Source of the DNA: Taxillus chinensis | Taxonomy: Eukaryota; Streptophyta; Magnoliopsida; Santalales; Loranthaceae | Length of the DNA: 64,000 nucleotides | Direction: 5' to 3' | Assembly: GCA_023512835.1 (NCBI GenBank) | Contig: CM042089.1 | Location: 11,609,759-11,673,758 of the forward strand | Part shown: positions 23,801-35,759 of the stretch, in pieces | Numbering within the stretch: position 1 is the stretch's first letter | Layout: each line of letters starts with the position of its first letter | Notes under the pieces: generated by a model | Told to the model about the DNA's origin: nothing | Databases searched by the model: none | Seen by the model: only the letters and a program-made list of their open reading frames with translations | Position numbers and translations under genes: made by a program

Positions 23801-26800
23801 ATTAATGGCAAATATATGGTGCGCCAGCGATGTTACACAGATATATATCTTCATTTTGGAAGAGTACGAAGGAAATGTTAGAGAGATAACTTAATTTTGG
23901 AAAAATAAGGAGGAAAATAGCTAAAGAAATTTTTGGGCCAAGAGGAACAAAGAGGATACCTATTAAATACAATTTTCAAAGTTTACATATTGGAATGCTT
24001 TTTTATATAGTCCACATTATATATATTTTATAATTTTTGGCTCTAGAATCGTCTAGTCTGAAATATTTACAATATATTTTCCCTTTGCTTAGTAATGTAT
24101 AGAAAAAAAGATGAAAGAATTTGAGGTGAAAAAATAATAGAGAAAAAATTAATGGAAAGAAAAAGAGTGAAAAAAATAATTATTTGATAGGAGTGAAAAA
24201 TAAATGTAAAATGTAGTATTTTTAAATTTTGTTGGGAGATGGTAAAAAAAAAAATCTTAATATTGTAAAAAATATTAATTTAATCTTATGTGTTGAATAC
24301 TAAACAAGCTATTGATAGACAAATTAAAAAATCACAATTACTGTACATTTTTGTTTCCCTTTCTATGGCAATTAGGTGAGAAAATATTACACCGAATTAA
24401 GAATAGTTTTTCATATCGGCCAAACCCATTTTCCGTCTCTACTAAGCACCGAAAAATAGGATTTTATAGCTTTTTCACACCCATTCAAAATTTTCGGTGC
24501 TTGCCAAGCAGGGGGTTTAGGTTCAACATTTTTATCTCTTCTATTTTATTAGTTAATTTATGTGTTTGATAATTACATGAGCTTACGTATGATGTTTTGG
24601 TGTTTGGATCCAAATTTGAGAATTTGGCGAAAAGTAGAACACTTAATTGGGACAATTATCCCAAAAAAAAAAAAAAAAACTGCAATGCCTCATGCCTGGA
24701 GATTTAATTAAACTAAAAAGTTCTCTCCATGAAGACTTTAAGTGAATATGGTATTTGTGACTAGTTAGGATTAAGAATCTCTAAATATATAATGTGAAGC
24801 CACCACGTTAGTGCATGTAAACCTATAATGCTCGAATGACTACTTCTCTAAAATCTATAGGTAGAGCTTATGAATTCAACATCTATTTTTGCAATATGAC
24901 CTTTCAAAAGGACTTAATGTCCACCTGAACAAGTAAATTAATAAGTGTTCAATTCATCTGAGAAGGCGAAGACCCGATTTTGGATTATCTTTTGAGATTA
25001 CTTTAATTTCAAATGAGATTGATAATATTTAGATATTAATTATGTTTGTGGTTGGATTTAATTTGTAATTTAAAGGGTTAGAAGGCTGTTAAGTAATTTC
25101 TGATGAATTATTGGAATTATAATATAATAAAATATTGATTAATTAAAAAGTAATAATAAAAGAGAAGAGAAAACGAAAGAAAACAGAAGAAGAGAGATTT
25201 GGTAAATTCAGGTGATGTGAGTGATGAGTAGGTAGTTCTATATTTTTACATTGTTTCAATGTTTATGTCATGCCTAGATTGATAATTTTGATGTTGGTTT
25301 GTTGATTTTGGTGGAAGAACACCACACTAGTATTTTCACAATCGGGTTGGTTTAATTGAAAAATTGAATTGTTTGTATCGTATTTATGGTTATAACATGA
25401 CTAAAAGGATGGATTTTTTGGCATTGGTATGGTTGAATTTGGATAACATAGACGAAACAGGGTGAAAAGGATGAGAAATTGGAATGTTCATTAGGCGACT
25501 GCGGCCGATCGGTTCTTAAAACCCAACAAGTCGGCGATTGTGGATGACCACTGAGATCCAACAACTGTAGCCAACTATTAGGTTAAAAAAATAACATGTG
25601 TAGAGGGCCACAACCATAGGGCAGCAACAGTAACCCAACATTGTAACCACTAGCTTGCATTCTCAACTGTGAGTTGTGGCCACTCGTCTAATTTTGACAT
25701 GTTTTACTATTTTGGTTAATCTATAAGGTTTGTTTTCAATGCAATTTTAATGGTATTGGGTTGATGACCTTGATTAGAATCCAACAACAATTTAGAGAAG
25801 GATAATCAAATATTCAAACTCTAGTCCAAGCAATTCAAGTAATTACTTGAAAAAACCGAAAATAAGTATAAACCTTTAATATAAAAGTTTATAATTATCA
25901 ATAGTAATAATCTGAATGAGTTAATACGTCCAAATACAAAACCTTTTTATAGACAAGCTATTAAGTAAGAATTGGAAATTTAATACAATTAGGAAACTAA
26001 AGTAAAATACCAAAAATACCCTAATACGAATTAAATAAATAAGAGTAATAAAAAACAAATACTTCTAGAAGACAAAGCAAAGTAAATATAAGAAGATTCC
26101 TAACAGTGAAAGATGTCTTGTGCAATACGATACATATACGTGGTGATGTACATATCGCACATCACGGACAACAGCTCAATACGAGCACACCATGGACAGG
26201 CTAATATGGGCATTTATGCAAGGTCTTCATCATATTGCTTGGGAAATCTAGGGAAAACTCTTTTATTTGATAAATTTTATGTTTAATTATTATTGATTAC
26301 ATCTTTTTAGGATTTATTAATTTGAAGTAGTGTATGTTATGCACATGTTGAACCTTTTAGGGGCCTCATTTGCTTATTAATACTTTAAGTTTGGGAATAA
26401 TGACACTATTAATTGATATGTTTGTTGAATTTGGATTAATGATATTGGGTAGTAGTTGATTTGTTAAACGTTGTACTTGAATGAATTATTGATGTGATGG
26501 TATGGAGGTTGATGTGATTAGGAACTAATTGCTCTTGTTGGCTATTGACTTGGTAGCACTAGTTGTTCTATTAATCATTAGCAGTTGTTGGGAGTAGGTA
26601 GTACTAGATGTGTAAGGATTTGTTTTTGTGGTCTTTGAGAGTTAGTCTTGTAATATAAATATTATTTTGGGAAATGAATATTGGTATGACAATGAGCTCA
26701 TCGAATGAGGAATTTTAACTGTATTTAGAATCGATATGGAACTTGGGCCCCCAATAATTTTTTTTAGAATTGTATTATTTGTTTTAATTAAATAATGTAG

Positions 26801-27600
26801 TGATGGGGTATAAGATCAAAAGATTTTGGACATTAGTCGATCAAAATAATTATTTGTTTTAGAGAGAAGAGCTTTTTGACATTAGTCGATCAATGTTTGA
26901 TTTCTACACATATTTGAGGTAACGGATCTCTATCTTTCTTATTGATCTCTTGTTCACATGTAATATTCAAGTTTAGATAAAAAAAACCCATAACTGAATT
27001 TAAAACCCTAAAATTAAATAGGAAACAAATTTCTATGATCATGTTCATCTTAGTTATGCAGAAATCATTTATCATATATATATATATATAACAAAGGAAG
27101 AGATCGTATAGAAATTTTAATGAAACATTTCCTCAAACACCTAATGTGTACTCAAAAACATGAAATTTTAATTACCTAATTAAATACTACTCATCATCTA
27201 AATTATAGAGACATGTGTTTGAGTTGATCTATGATATAGTTCTTATTAGAAGATAAGATCATCTAGATGATGATGTGCTCGTTATTTCAAACATTTTAAT
27301 AGTAATTGAGTTTGATTTGGAGTTCGTAATCTTAAAAGATCAATAATTAAAAAATATAAAAAAAATATAAATAGAGAATAGAGAGGCTCCCAACGTATTG
27401 TCATCCTATGATTTGAGCATAATTTATGAAATTAACATGAACCTTAGGTTTTGTGGGAAAAACACAATTTTAAGTTATAATCTTGATGCTTTAAGTTGCT
27501 TTGGTAGTTATTTCATAGCCTAATATAAGTAGGTGTTATAAACTCATTCCTTAGGTAAATATAACTTTACATTTGTAGTTTTGGGGATTTTGGGTAGGAA
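20860..27600. other. Long AT-rich intergenic stretch, no gene found
   Basis: No convincing gene was seen in 6.7 kb. TA/TG microsatellites lie at 22338-22356, 23443-23492 and 27076-27091, and a poly-A run at 24662-24679. The 23140-23420 patch is GC-richer with only short frames. A near-repeat GACATTAGTCGATCAA occurs twice at 26829 and 26878. Decayed transposons probably make up much of this region, but no ends could be fixed. Confidence 0.5.
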
Positions 27601-27996
27601 CTCATTGTGTAAATAGGTTACATGGTTGACGGGACAATACAATAGTCGTCATAGTCGACTAAAATGTGGGGTTTGGTCGACTAGTTTAACCAACTAGGTA
27701 ATGTTTTAGTAAGTTTTAGGGTTGGTCAACAAAGGGATAATGTTTTACTTGTTTGAGGATTAACTAGTTAACCAAGGTCTCAAATAGGGTTGATTGGAGG
27801 CCGAGATTCCTTATATGGCTCAATAACAGCATTAAGGTCCCATATGTGGCTGGCTTGGCGATGTGTTCCCAAATATGGTTGATAGGCAATGGGAGCCCTG
27901 TGTGCACTGATCAGTAGATGAAGGATAACGGTGGTACACATTTCTTGTATATTTGAATTGTTTTGTGTTGACTTAATTTGATATGGCGATGAATGT

Positions 27997-28031
<35 letters not shown>

Positions 28032-28502
28032 GATTGTTTGTGAATTGTTGTGATTTCATATATATCAGATAGGACACAATACTAGCACATGCAATCCTAA
28101 ATGTTAGCCTTAGTAAGATGGTATGAAGTTGTAGGTCACCTACGGACTATTTGTGTTCACTCTAAATTTTATCATGTCTTTTCATGTTTCGCTAGGAGGT
28201 AGCCATCTGGCTTGCAGTGAGCAAATCATACCCTTTTCATGTATGAAGCTTTTTATGTTTATCTTCTAGTTGACTTTTTGTTCTGTATTATTATTATCTT
28301 TTTTTTCGGACATCGGTCGTGGCTGTTGTACTGATTTGGCCTATTTATTTTTTGTTTTGTTATGAGTTGGTTGACATATGATATATATATATATATACAC
28401 TTTGTGGTGAATATTATTTTATTTAGTTGCATATAATTGAGAATGTACAAGAATACTCATGTTATCTTGGGAACGTGACATAAATAGCCACAAATTTCTA
28501 AA

Positions 28503-28539
<37 letters not shown>

Positions 28540-28560
28540 AACCTAATCATTGCAATATTA
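27601..28560. other. Intergenic DNA with microsatellites, probable LTR debris
   Basis: It has GTCGACT-type words (27640-27700) like those in the 14435-16285 LTR. It also has TA runs at 28000-28027 and 28381-28396 and a CA run at 28506-28534. No coding region is supported. Confidence 0.4.
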
Positions 28561-28599
28561 TCACGTTGCAAATATGATGTCTTATCCGATGAGCAACAG

Positions 28600-29039
28600 T
28601 ATGTGTATGGGGTGGGGAGTGCGGCGAAATGGTGAGAGGGAAGAACATTAGCGCGATGTCACAAGGTCAAAGTTTACACCCGTACGACACTTGGTCACCC
28701 TGGTGGATGCTCCGAGTAAGTCATACCGATCAGGGCACACGGAAACTAGTTTCGCCCTGCCTTGGACTCATCAGGAGAACGGCTCCAGTTTCCGACCAGT
28801 TGTGTAGGGATGGTCAAGTCCCCTCTTCATTGTTAGGCCCGAGACTAGCGGCGCACTTTGTTAAATATAAGGGGGGGGGGGCCGTAAGTCCGGGGGGGGC
28901 CCATGATCTCCCTCATGAACTACCGTGGAGCCTATCCCATCCGCACTGGCTATGCTTTCCGCTTTGCCCCTCCGCAAGTAGCAAACACTTGCGCCACCTT
29001 GGAGACGCCCGCCAGTACCATGCTGTTCGGGGCGTGACA
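28600..29039 (-). mobile_element. Probable minus-strand LTR fragment (TGTCACGCCCC start)
   Basis: Read on the minus strand from 29039, the sequence begins TGTCACGCCCCGAACAGC, the same opening as the solo LTR at 10305. No matching right end or TSD was found, so this is a fragment or a different family with a shared start. The 28760-28865 part resembles the repeat at 55420-55510 (GTCAAGTCCCCTC, GGCCCGAGACTAGCGGCG). The G runs at 28871-28880 and 28891-28898 are suspicious homopolymers. Confidence 0.45.
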
Positions 29040-29640
29040 TCAAGCTTATATTTAAAACTTGATTTAAAATATTTTTATATAAAGAAAATGAATTATTCCT
29101 ATTTTCTATTTGTTTTTGTTTTACATTTTTTTATTCCATATTTTATTGTAGTGATAACATACAAAATACTATACAATCAAACTTTATATTTTAAAACAAA
29201 TTAAACTCAACTTATAGATGAATGAAAGATTTAAAAACTCGTAAGATTTCATATATAAGTATAATTCATCTATCAAAATATTTAAATTTACTATAAATTA
29301 ATAGTGAGAAATCACATGGTTGAGAGTTAATTAGTATAAAACTACGTTATTGTTGATCAAACCCAATTTGGATAATGTTGATAAGGAACTTATGTAATTT
29401 GATCGAGTTATTTGTGTTTATTTGATCATGCGAAGATAGTTACTAATCCAGAGATGCACTGTAGAGCAAAGCTAAGGACGGGATACATAACCCGATCCGG
29501 ACAAGAGGAGTGTCGTCAAACACTTGGTAAATAACCAAGTCACAAATACATACGGAATAAGGAACATTCGTACGGACTAAGAACTTAAAGGATAAGTGCG
29601 GATAAGGAAACCAGATGCGAGTAAGGAATCCGGATCTTAC

Positions 29641-29845
29641 TGTCCGAGGTAAGGAACTTACATACGGAGTAAGGAACTTACATACGGAGTAAGGAACTTA
29701 CATGCGGAGTAAGAAAGCAACGACACGGAATAAGTCATCGGACTTGTCAAGACTCGCCCGGAGTAAGGAACTTACATACGGAGTAAGGAACTTACATACG
29801 GAGTAAGGAACTTACATGTGGAGTAAGGAAGCGGCGACACGGACT
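29641..29845. repeat. Higher-order minisatellite (20-bp unit, about 110-bp super-unit)
   Basis: The unit AAGGAACTTACATACGGAGT is repeated three times at 29650-29715 and three times at 29764-29830. Each triplet is followed by a GAAAGCAACGACACGG-like or GAAGCGGCGACACGG-like tail. The two blocks give a super-period of about 110 bases. Homogeneous copies imply recent amplification. Confidence 0.85.
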
Positions 29846-29892
29846 AAGGATTCCAGTACTAAATAGATACGGAGTAAGCAACCACCGACACG

Positions 29893-29901
29893 GAGGGGGT
29901 A

Positions 29902-29951
<50 letters not shown>

Positions 29952-30127
29952 GGGGGGGGGGGGGGGGGGGTTGGGGGGGTTGGGGGGGGGGGGGGGGGGG
30001 GGGGTGGGTGGGTGATTTATAGGAAGATAAATTGGGGGAGGTGGGAGGGGGGATTTTGGGTTTTTTTGATTTTGTTATTATTTTATTTTTTTTTTTTAAT
30101 TTTTTTAAGATTTTATTTTTTTGAAAG

Positions 30128-30211
<84 letters not shown>

Positions 30212-30375
30212 TGTTTTTTTTTTTTTTTTTTTTTTTAAAAAATAAAAAAAAAAGATAAAGGGGGGGGGGGGGGGGGGGGGGGGAAAAAAAGAAAAAAAAA
30301 AAATTTTTTTTTTGTGTTTTTTTTTTTGTTTTTTGTGTGTGGGTGGGTGTGTGTGTTTTTTTTTTTTTTTTTTAT

Positions 30376-30431
<56 letters not shown>

Positions 30432-30545
30432 TTATTTTTTTTTTTTTTTTTTTTTTTTTTATTTTTTTTTTTTAATATATATATTTTTTTTTTTTTTGGG
30501 GAAAAGAAAATTTTTTTAAAAATATTTTTTTTTCCCCTTTTTTTT
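29893..30545. other. Poly-G/poly-T low-complexity block, likely sequencing or assembly artefact
   Basis: More than 600 bases are almost only runs of G (up to about 60), T (40 or more) and short A runs, with scattered single bases. Open frames here encode only poly-Gly or poly-Phe and are meaningless. Such a pattern is unlike any genomic satellite and typical of failed consensus over a difficult locus. Confidence 0.85.
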
Positions 30546-32460
30546 GGGTGGAGGGAAGATCAATTATTTTGATGAAGGATTGTGTTTTATAAAATAAAAT
30601 AAAATAATACTCATCATATTTTTTAAGTTGAATGGTTTATTAACTCTAGTGCTCCCCTATGTTATATTTAGGAAACAAAAGATATGCTATTTCGCAATGT
30701 ATTCTTTTAAACACTACCAATAATTTATCCACATATCATACTACAAAGGACATTATATTCATAAAACTCATATGTATTGAAATGCATATATGTTAATTTG
30801 TATTGTAAAAATAGTTCATTTTAGTAAATATGATTTGAACTAATAAATAAACTTCTTGATTGAAAATGAATTAGGTTTACATAGTATAGGGTGGCACTTA
30901 TAATATTCATTTTTTAAATAAGCTAATAATTTATTGCCATAAAAATCATAATTATCTCTTATGTGCTAGCTCCTGCACCTTAATTTATAGTTTTAATCAA
31001 TTACTTGAAGATGGCTAATAAAGGTCTAATTCTTTTCAAATGACTTTCATGAAATGAAATAAAAATATACAATTCAAGGGGGAAGAAACAAAAATTCAAT
31101 GTATTTAATGAGTCACAAGCAAAATCCAATATTTATTTCAAGCATGAATTAATTATGGCTCACAAATTTTTCTAGTTTATTTATTTATTGGTTATCGAAA
31201 TTAAAATTTATTTTATTCTCCTTTCATGTCTCTTAAACACGAGAACCGAATAATGAGAATTCCCAATTAAATTTGAATGAGTGAAATTCACCATTAATAA
31301 ATCTATATGTAGTTCTTTTGTATTAGTATGAAAACGATATTATTTTGATTAATGAATTTTTAATGAAAATGATATTGTTTTGATAAAAATACAAAAGAAT
31401 TGCTATGCAATTGTCATTTTGAGGACTCTAGCATTACTCATTTACCATTCTAGTTCCCTAAACATCACAAAAAGTATTATAAGAGATTTGTGCTCAAACA
31501 TAACACTTTAATAAAGTGTCAAATGGCTGATCCGCCCGGTCTTCGAGTTTTGGGCATGTTTGGTTCTTTATATTAAAAATAAAAAACGTGATTCTATTTT
31601 AAAATAGAGTTTAATGTTGTTTTGTAGTATGATATTACTTTAAAAATAAGATTATATTTAAAATGTTTTTAATAAATTTAAAATTATTTATGAGTATTTA
31701 TAAATTTATCTAAACATATAGTTTTAAAAAATAATTTTCTTTTTAAAAACCAACAATAGAAAATCAAATGTGGCCATCAACTATGTTTGAAATTCAAATT
31801 CATTTTTTAAAATTCATTTTAACAAAGCATTATTTTAACTATTTTTAAAAATAAATTTTATTTTAAAATTAAATTCATTTTTAAATTTGAATTTACATTT
31901 TTAAATTTTTTTTAATTTTTCTACTTTTTTACTTAAACTTATCATATTTAATTGTTTTTACTACTTTTCATGGAATTTAATTGTTTAAAAACACAATTAT
32001 TAAAACATAATTTCTATTACACAAATAAAATTTATTTTTAAAAATTTAAATTTAAATCCTAATTTAAAAACACTAAAAACACAACGTTAAAATATGTAAT
32101 ACAACATTAATTTTATCAAAAATGCTATTTGCAACCAGTGTTGCGTTCGCTTTGCGTCCTCGGTTGATGTGGCAATTGCCATATCAGCAAAATACTTAAA
32201 ACTTAACGCGCAGCGCACCAAATCTGAGATAGAGAAAAAAAGAGCAGGGGAGGGAGGGAGGAGCCTCAAGTCGTTGATCTGGACGGGATGAGGTAGAAAT
32301 ATAATATAAAATTAGGTTTTGTAGGCGATAAAAGAGCTTTTTTGGAAATCCAAGAGCGGAAAATCCCTTACGGGCATTTTTGAGGCATAGCTCTCATCGA
32401 TACCTACAAATTAAAAAAAAGGGCGTGCCTAAATAGGACTAATATATTCAAAGTTATGGC
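30546..32460. other. Very AT-rich intergenic DNA
   Basis: No gene is supported. A GGGCATGTTTGG word at 31552 resembles the left end of the MITE at 54888, but a matching right end is not clear. Long A/T-only stretches fill 31600-32100. Confidence 0.5.
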
Positions 32461-32529
32461 CGTTTGAAATTTTCGTTAGAAATTACAGTCGACGGAACCC
32501 AGAAACCTATAGATCTAAGAGTGAGAGAG

Positions 32530-32755
32530 ATGATCAATGCCTGCTCGAGCCCCTACTCGAGCCCCTGCTCGATGCCTGCTTGGGGCTTGCTCAATGCCTG
32601 CTCGAGCTTGAGGCTCGAACCTCTACTCGAGGCGAGGTTTGAGCAGTCCTTGAGCAGATATGCTCGAGCGCGTATGCTCGAGCCTCTGCTCGAGGCGTGC
32701 TTGAGCCTCGCCTCGATCATATTTGCTCGAGCCTTGCCTTAAGCAGAAGCTCAAG
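32530..32755. repeat. Cluster of GCTCGAGC-type repeats
   Basis: Words such as TGCTCGAGCC, CTACTCGAGCCC and GCTTGAGC recur more than fifteen times in about 220 bases at irregular spacing of 8-25. The core CTCGAG is palindromic. The cluster is GC-rich within AT-rich surroundings. Confidence 0.7.
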
Positions 32756-32925
32756 CAATGATCCAGAAGTGTGCCGAATTGTGAAAAAAAAATACTGAGG
32801 TGGCTTATTCAACGTCAGCTGGGTACGCAAAGATGTCATAACGTCGGTTGTATCTAACACTACTCTAATTTTATTTGTCACACATGAATGAGCATGAGAT
32901 ATCATAACTAATATGTAAGTCGTTA

Positions 32926-34105
32926 GACCACTCCAACCCAATATTCTATTTTAATGTAATTTTTATAACAAAATAGAATAATTTTTCTAATAATTTTTAA
33001 AACGCATTATAACATTTTGGGCCTACTTCACCATATAAGCTTCTTGACTTCTCCTTTTTCTTTCAATGTGGGACACAATTTCCCAACAATCTCCCCCTTG
33101 TCACATATCGAACTACAGCATAGGCTAGAAACGCACCTATGAAACTGATGAGTTGCCACCATGTGGGCCGTCATGAGAGCTCCCCCTCAATGTACATTCT
33201 GATTGAGAGCAAACCGATTCGATCACCTGAAAGTAAGAATTTGTATTCAAAATCAGATACCTACGGACACGCCGCTCGGCCACAGACTACACCGAGAAGA
33301 CTTTCGATATAATGGAACACCTGACAGAGATAACTAGGCTCTGATACGAGTTTGTTAGGATTTGGTCAAGGCGCAGGCCCACCCACATGTCACAATATTG
33401 TCCACTTTGGGCTTGCCACATCAGCTCGCACGACTTTAAAACGCATTGTAACATTTTGAGCCTGCTTCACCATATAAGCTTCTTGACTTCTATTTTTTCT
33501 TCCGATGTGGGACACAATTTCCCAACAACATAATATTCTAGTGGCATAGCAGAGGGATGCAGACGGAGGTGAGATCTGGCGGTGGAGGTGGCGACAATGC
33601 CAGCGACGTTGGTGGAGGTGGTGGGGGAGGTTCCAGCAGCGGTGGAGGGATGAACAGATCTAGTGGGGGCATTCAGCAATAGGGAAGGGTGGGGCGTTTG
33701 GTGTCGGGGAAGAGGGGAGAGGGGAGGGGGCGTTTGGCGCCGGAAAAGAGGAGATGAAACTAATAGATTGGTAGGAGCTTGATATCATACCACTGTACCA
33801 GAGGAAGGGGGGCAGTGGTGTCGCGCATGACTTCTCCACAATCGTTGACAAGGGCGTCAACATCGCAAAAGGGGAGGGAGGGTCAGCGTCAATGGTAGGC
33901 AAGAGGGGAGGGGGCGGCATCGGATGGTCGGAGCCAAGGGGGGAGGTTACGTGCAGGGGCTGGCTGAGATAGAGAGAGGATAGCACCATATTTGACATAG
34001 CACTGTGGATCATGCCAGGATAGTGTAGTGTGATAGCGCATCGTTAGAGCATATTTTCTTCTATTTTGCATTATAAATTACGTTTTAGCGTGGTTGGAAA
34101 TGCTC
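32926..34105. mobile_element. TIR-bounded element hosting a TRIM
   Basis: The left end is GACCACTCCAACCC and the right end GGTTGGAAATGCTC. Inner similarity (AAAATAGAA, GTAATTT) continues for about 50 bases. The flanks are TTA (32923-32925) and TAA (34106-34108), a one-mismatch version of the PIF/Harbinger triplet. The interior has the minus-strand TRIM (32998-33527) and a GC-rich non-coding segment (33540-34010). Confidence 0.5.
32998..33527 (-). mobile_element. Truncated TRIM retrotransposon, minus strand
   Basis: The 5' LTR (minus sense) runs 33527 to 33353 (175 bp), starting TGTTGGGAAATTGTG and ending CCTAACA. It is followed at once by AACTCGTATCAGAGCC (33352-33337), an initiator-Met primer-binding site. 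The internal region is 264 bp and ends in the purine tract CAAGGGGGAGAT (33100-33089). The 3' LTR begins at 33088 and aligns to the 5' LTR for about 90 bases until near 32998, where it is truncated. There is no coding capacity. Confidence 0.85.
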
Positions 34106-34108
34106 TAA

Positions 34109-35759
34109 GGTCAAGAAAAAAGAATCTTGCCACCAACAACACATCAAACTTGAAACCAAACCTAACACAAAATCTTACCAACCGGCTATGCTTCTACGAC
34201 TCTTTTGATTTGGCCTTTGTGATATGATGCATAATGAATAAAGTTTTACATAATATAAACAATCTTCATATATAACTATGACTTTTTGTGATAACTTTTT
34301 GTTTTTGTTCTTATCGTGCTTACTGTTTTGTAATTTACTTTTAACAAACTTGAGTCTTATAGTCTAATTTACACGGCGCCCTAAACAAATCAGACCTTAA
34401 TAATTTCTTTTTAATGTTGGCTTACAAAAACTTCACTTCATATATTATAAATATTGATTGTAAAATATTCATAAACAAAAACATATAAATATAAGCATGT
34501 GTTTGGATCGGTTATGCTTACTAATATGTTATTAAAATTAATTACCATTGTTCAAAAATATTATTATTATTATATATTTTATATCATTTGTATTAATGAT
34601 TTTATATTGTTATTCATTAATTTATAAAAAAAATAAATTAAAATTATTATTATTTTGTTTTTATAATTTTTAAATTATAATATATATAAATATATATTAT
34701 ATAATATAACTAATAGTTAGCATGTTTATTATATCAATATTTTGTGTCATTAATAATTTTATCAAATATATCTCTCTCTACACGCGTGCGTGCGCGCGCA
34801 CACACACACATAGTTTTGCTACAATGAGAACGAGAGACTAGTTTCTTATCATAATAATTTTAATCTGAACCGTTACATGTTTCAACCAATGATTTAGATT
34901 AAACTTTCATTTAACTGTAATTCTATTACAATAATTTATTGTTACTCTGCTACAGTTAAAATGAAAATCTAATATAAACTATTAAATTTTGATCTAACAG
35001 CTCAAATTAAAAGTTCTCATGATAAGAATTTGTTATCGTATCCTCTACGTAACATGACTATATATATAGCAATGCTACATACAAGATCCTTTTGTACAAG
35101 TCTCCTACACACATGACATGATAATATTCTACCGATTATGATCAAATCACATGTAAGGCCTGATCAAATCATTGAACTAATAAAATACTATTACATCGGG
35201 TGTGCATGGAGACTTACACAAATGAAAATTACAAATAAACTTTTTATATATAAGTACTATATTTAATTTTATCAATAAAATTTATATATCATTTTTTAAA
35301 ATATTAAAAAATACTATTTATTAAATTATAAGATATAATAATTGAAAGATAAAAAGTTTAAAAAATAAAAAAATATTAATTTAAAATATTATAATATGTA
35401 TTTATATAGAAAAATAAAAAATAATTTTAAATTTTAAATTAAAAATAAATAAATGATGTTAGTACTATAAAAAAATTAAGCAAAGGACACTAATTCAAAA
35501 GGCTGAAAAGTTTTTTTTTTCCTTTGATTAATTTACCTCAAGATCCATGTGTGGCAATGCCCAAATCCATCATTAAGTTCTCACTGACTTCAGTATTTAG
35601 AAAGAAATCTGACAAGATGACTAGAGTTTGATTGCAATAAGCGGGTAAAATACATACCAAGCCCCATCTCTACGGTGCAGCTCTCTAAATTACAACACAA
35701 AGCGAGTGTAGTATCCGCAAAAAGCCCTAGATGACAACAGGTTTAAAACATCGCGGAAA
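34109..35759. other. AT-rich intergenic DNA downstream of LSM7
   Basis: No gene recognised. A CGCGTGCGTGCGCGCGCACACA run lies near 34782-34810. The last few hundred bases before 35760 should include the LSM7 3' UTR. Confidence 0.5.

Noticed and set aside
28629..29204. 191-codon frame on the plus strand
   Set aside because: It overlaps a probable LTR fragment and G homopolymers, and shows no domain or family resemblance.
30012..30519. Open reading frames in the poly-G/poly-T block
   Set aside because: They encode only Gly and Phe runs from homopolymers and are meaningless.
31552..31790. Possible MITE starting GGGCATGTTTGG
   Set aside because: The right end does not form a convincing inverted repeat and no duplication is visible.
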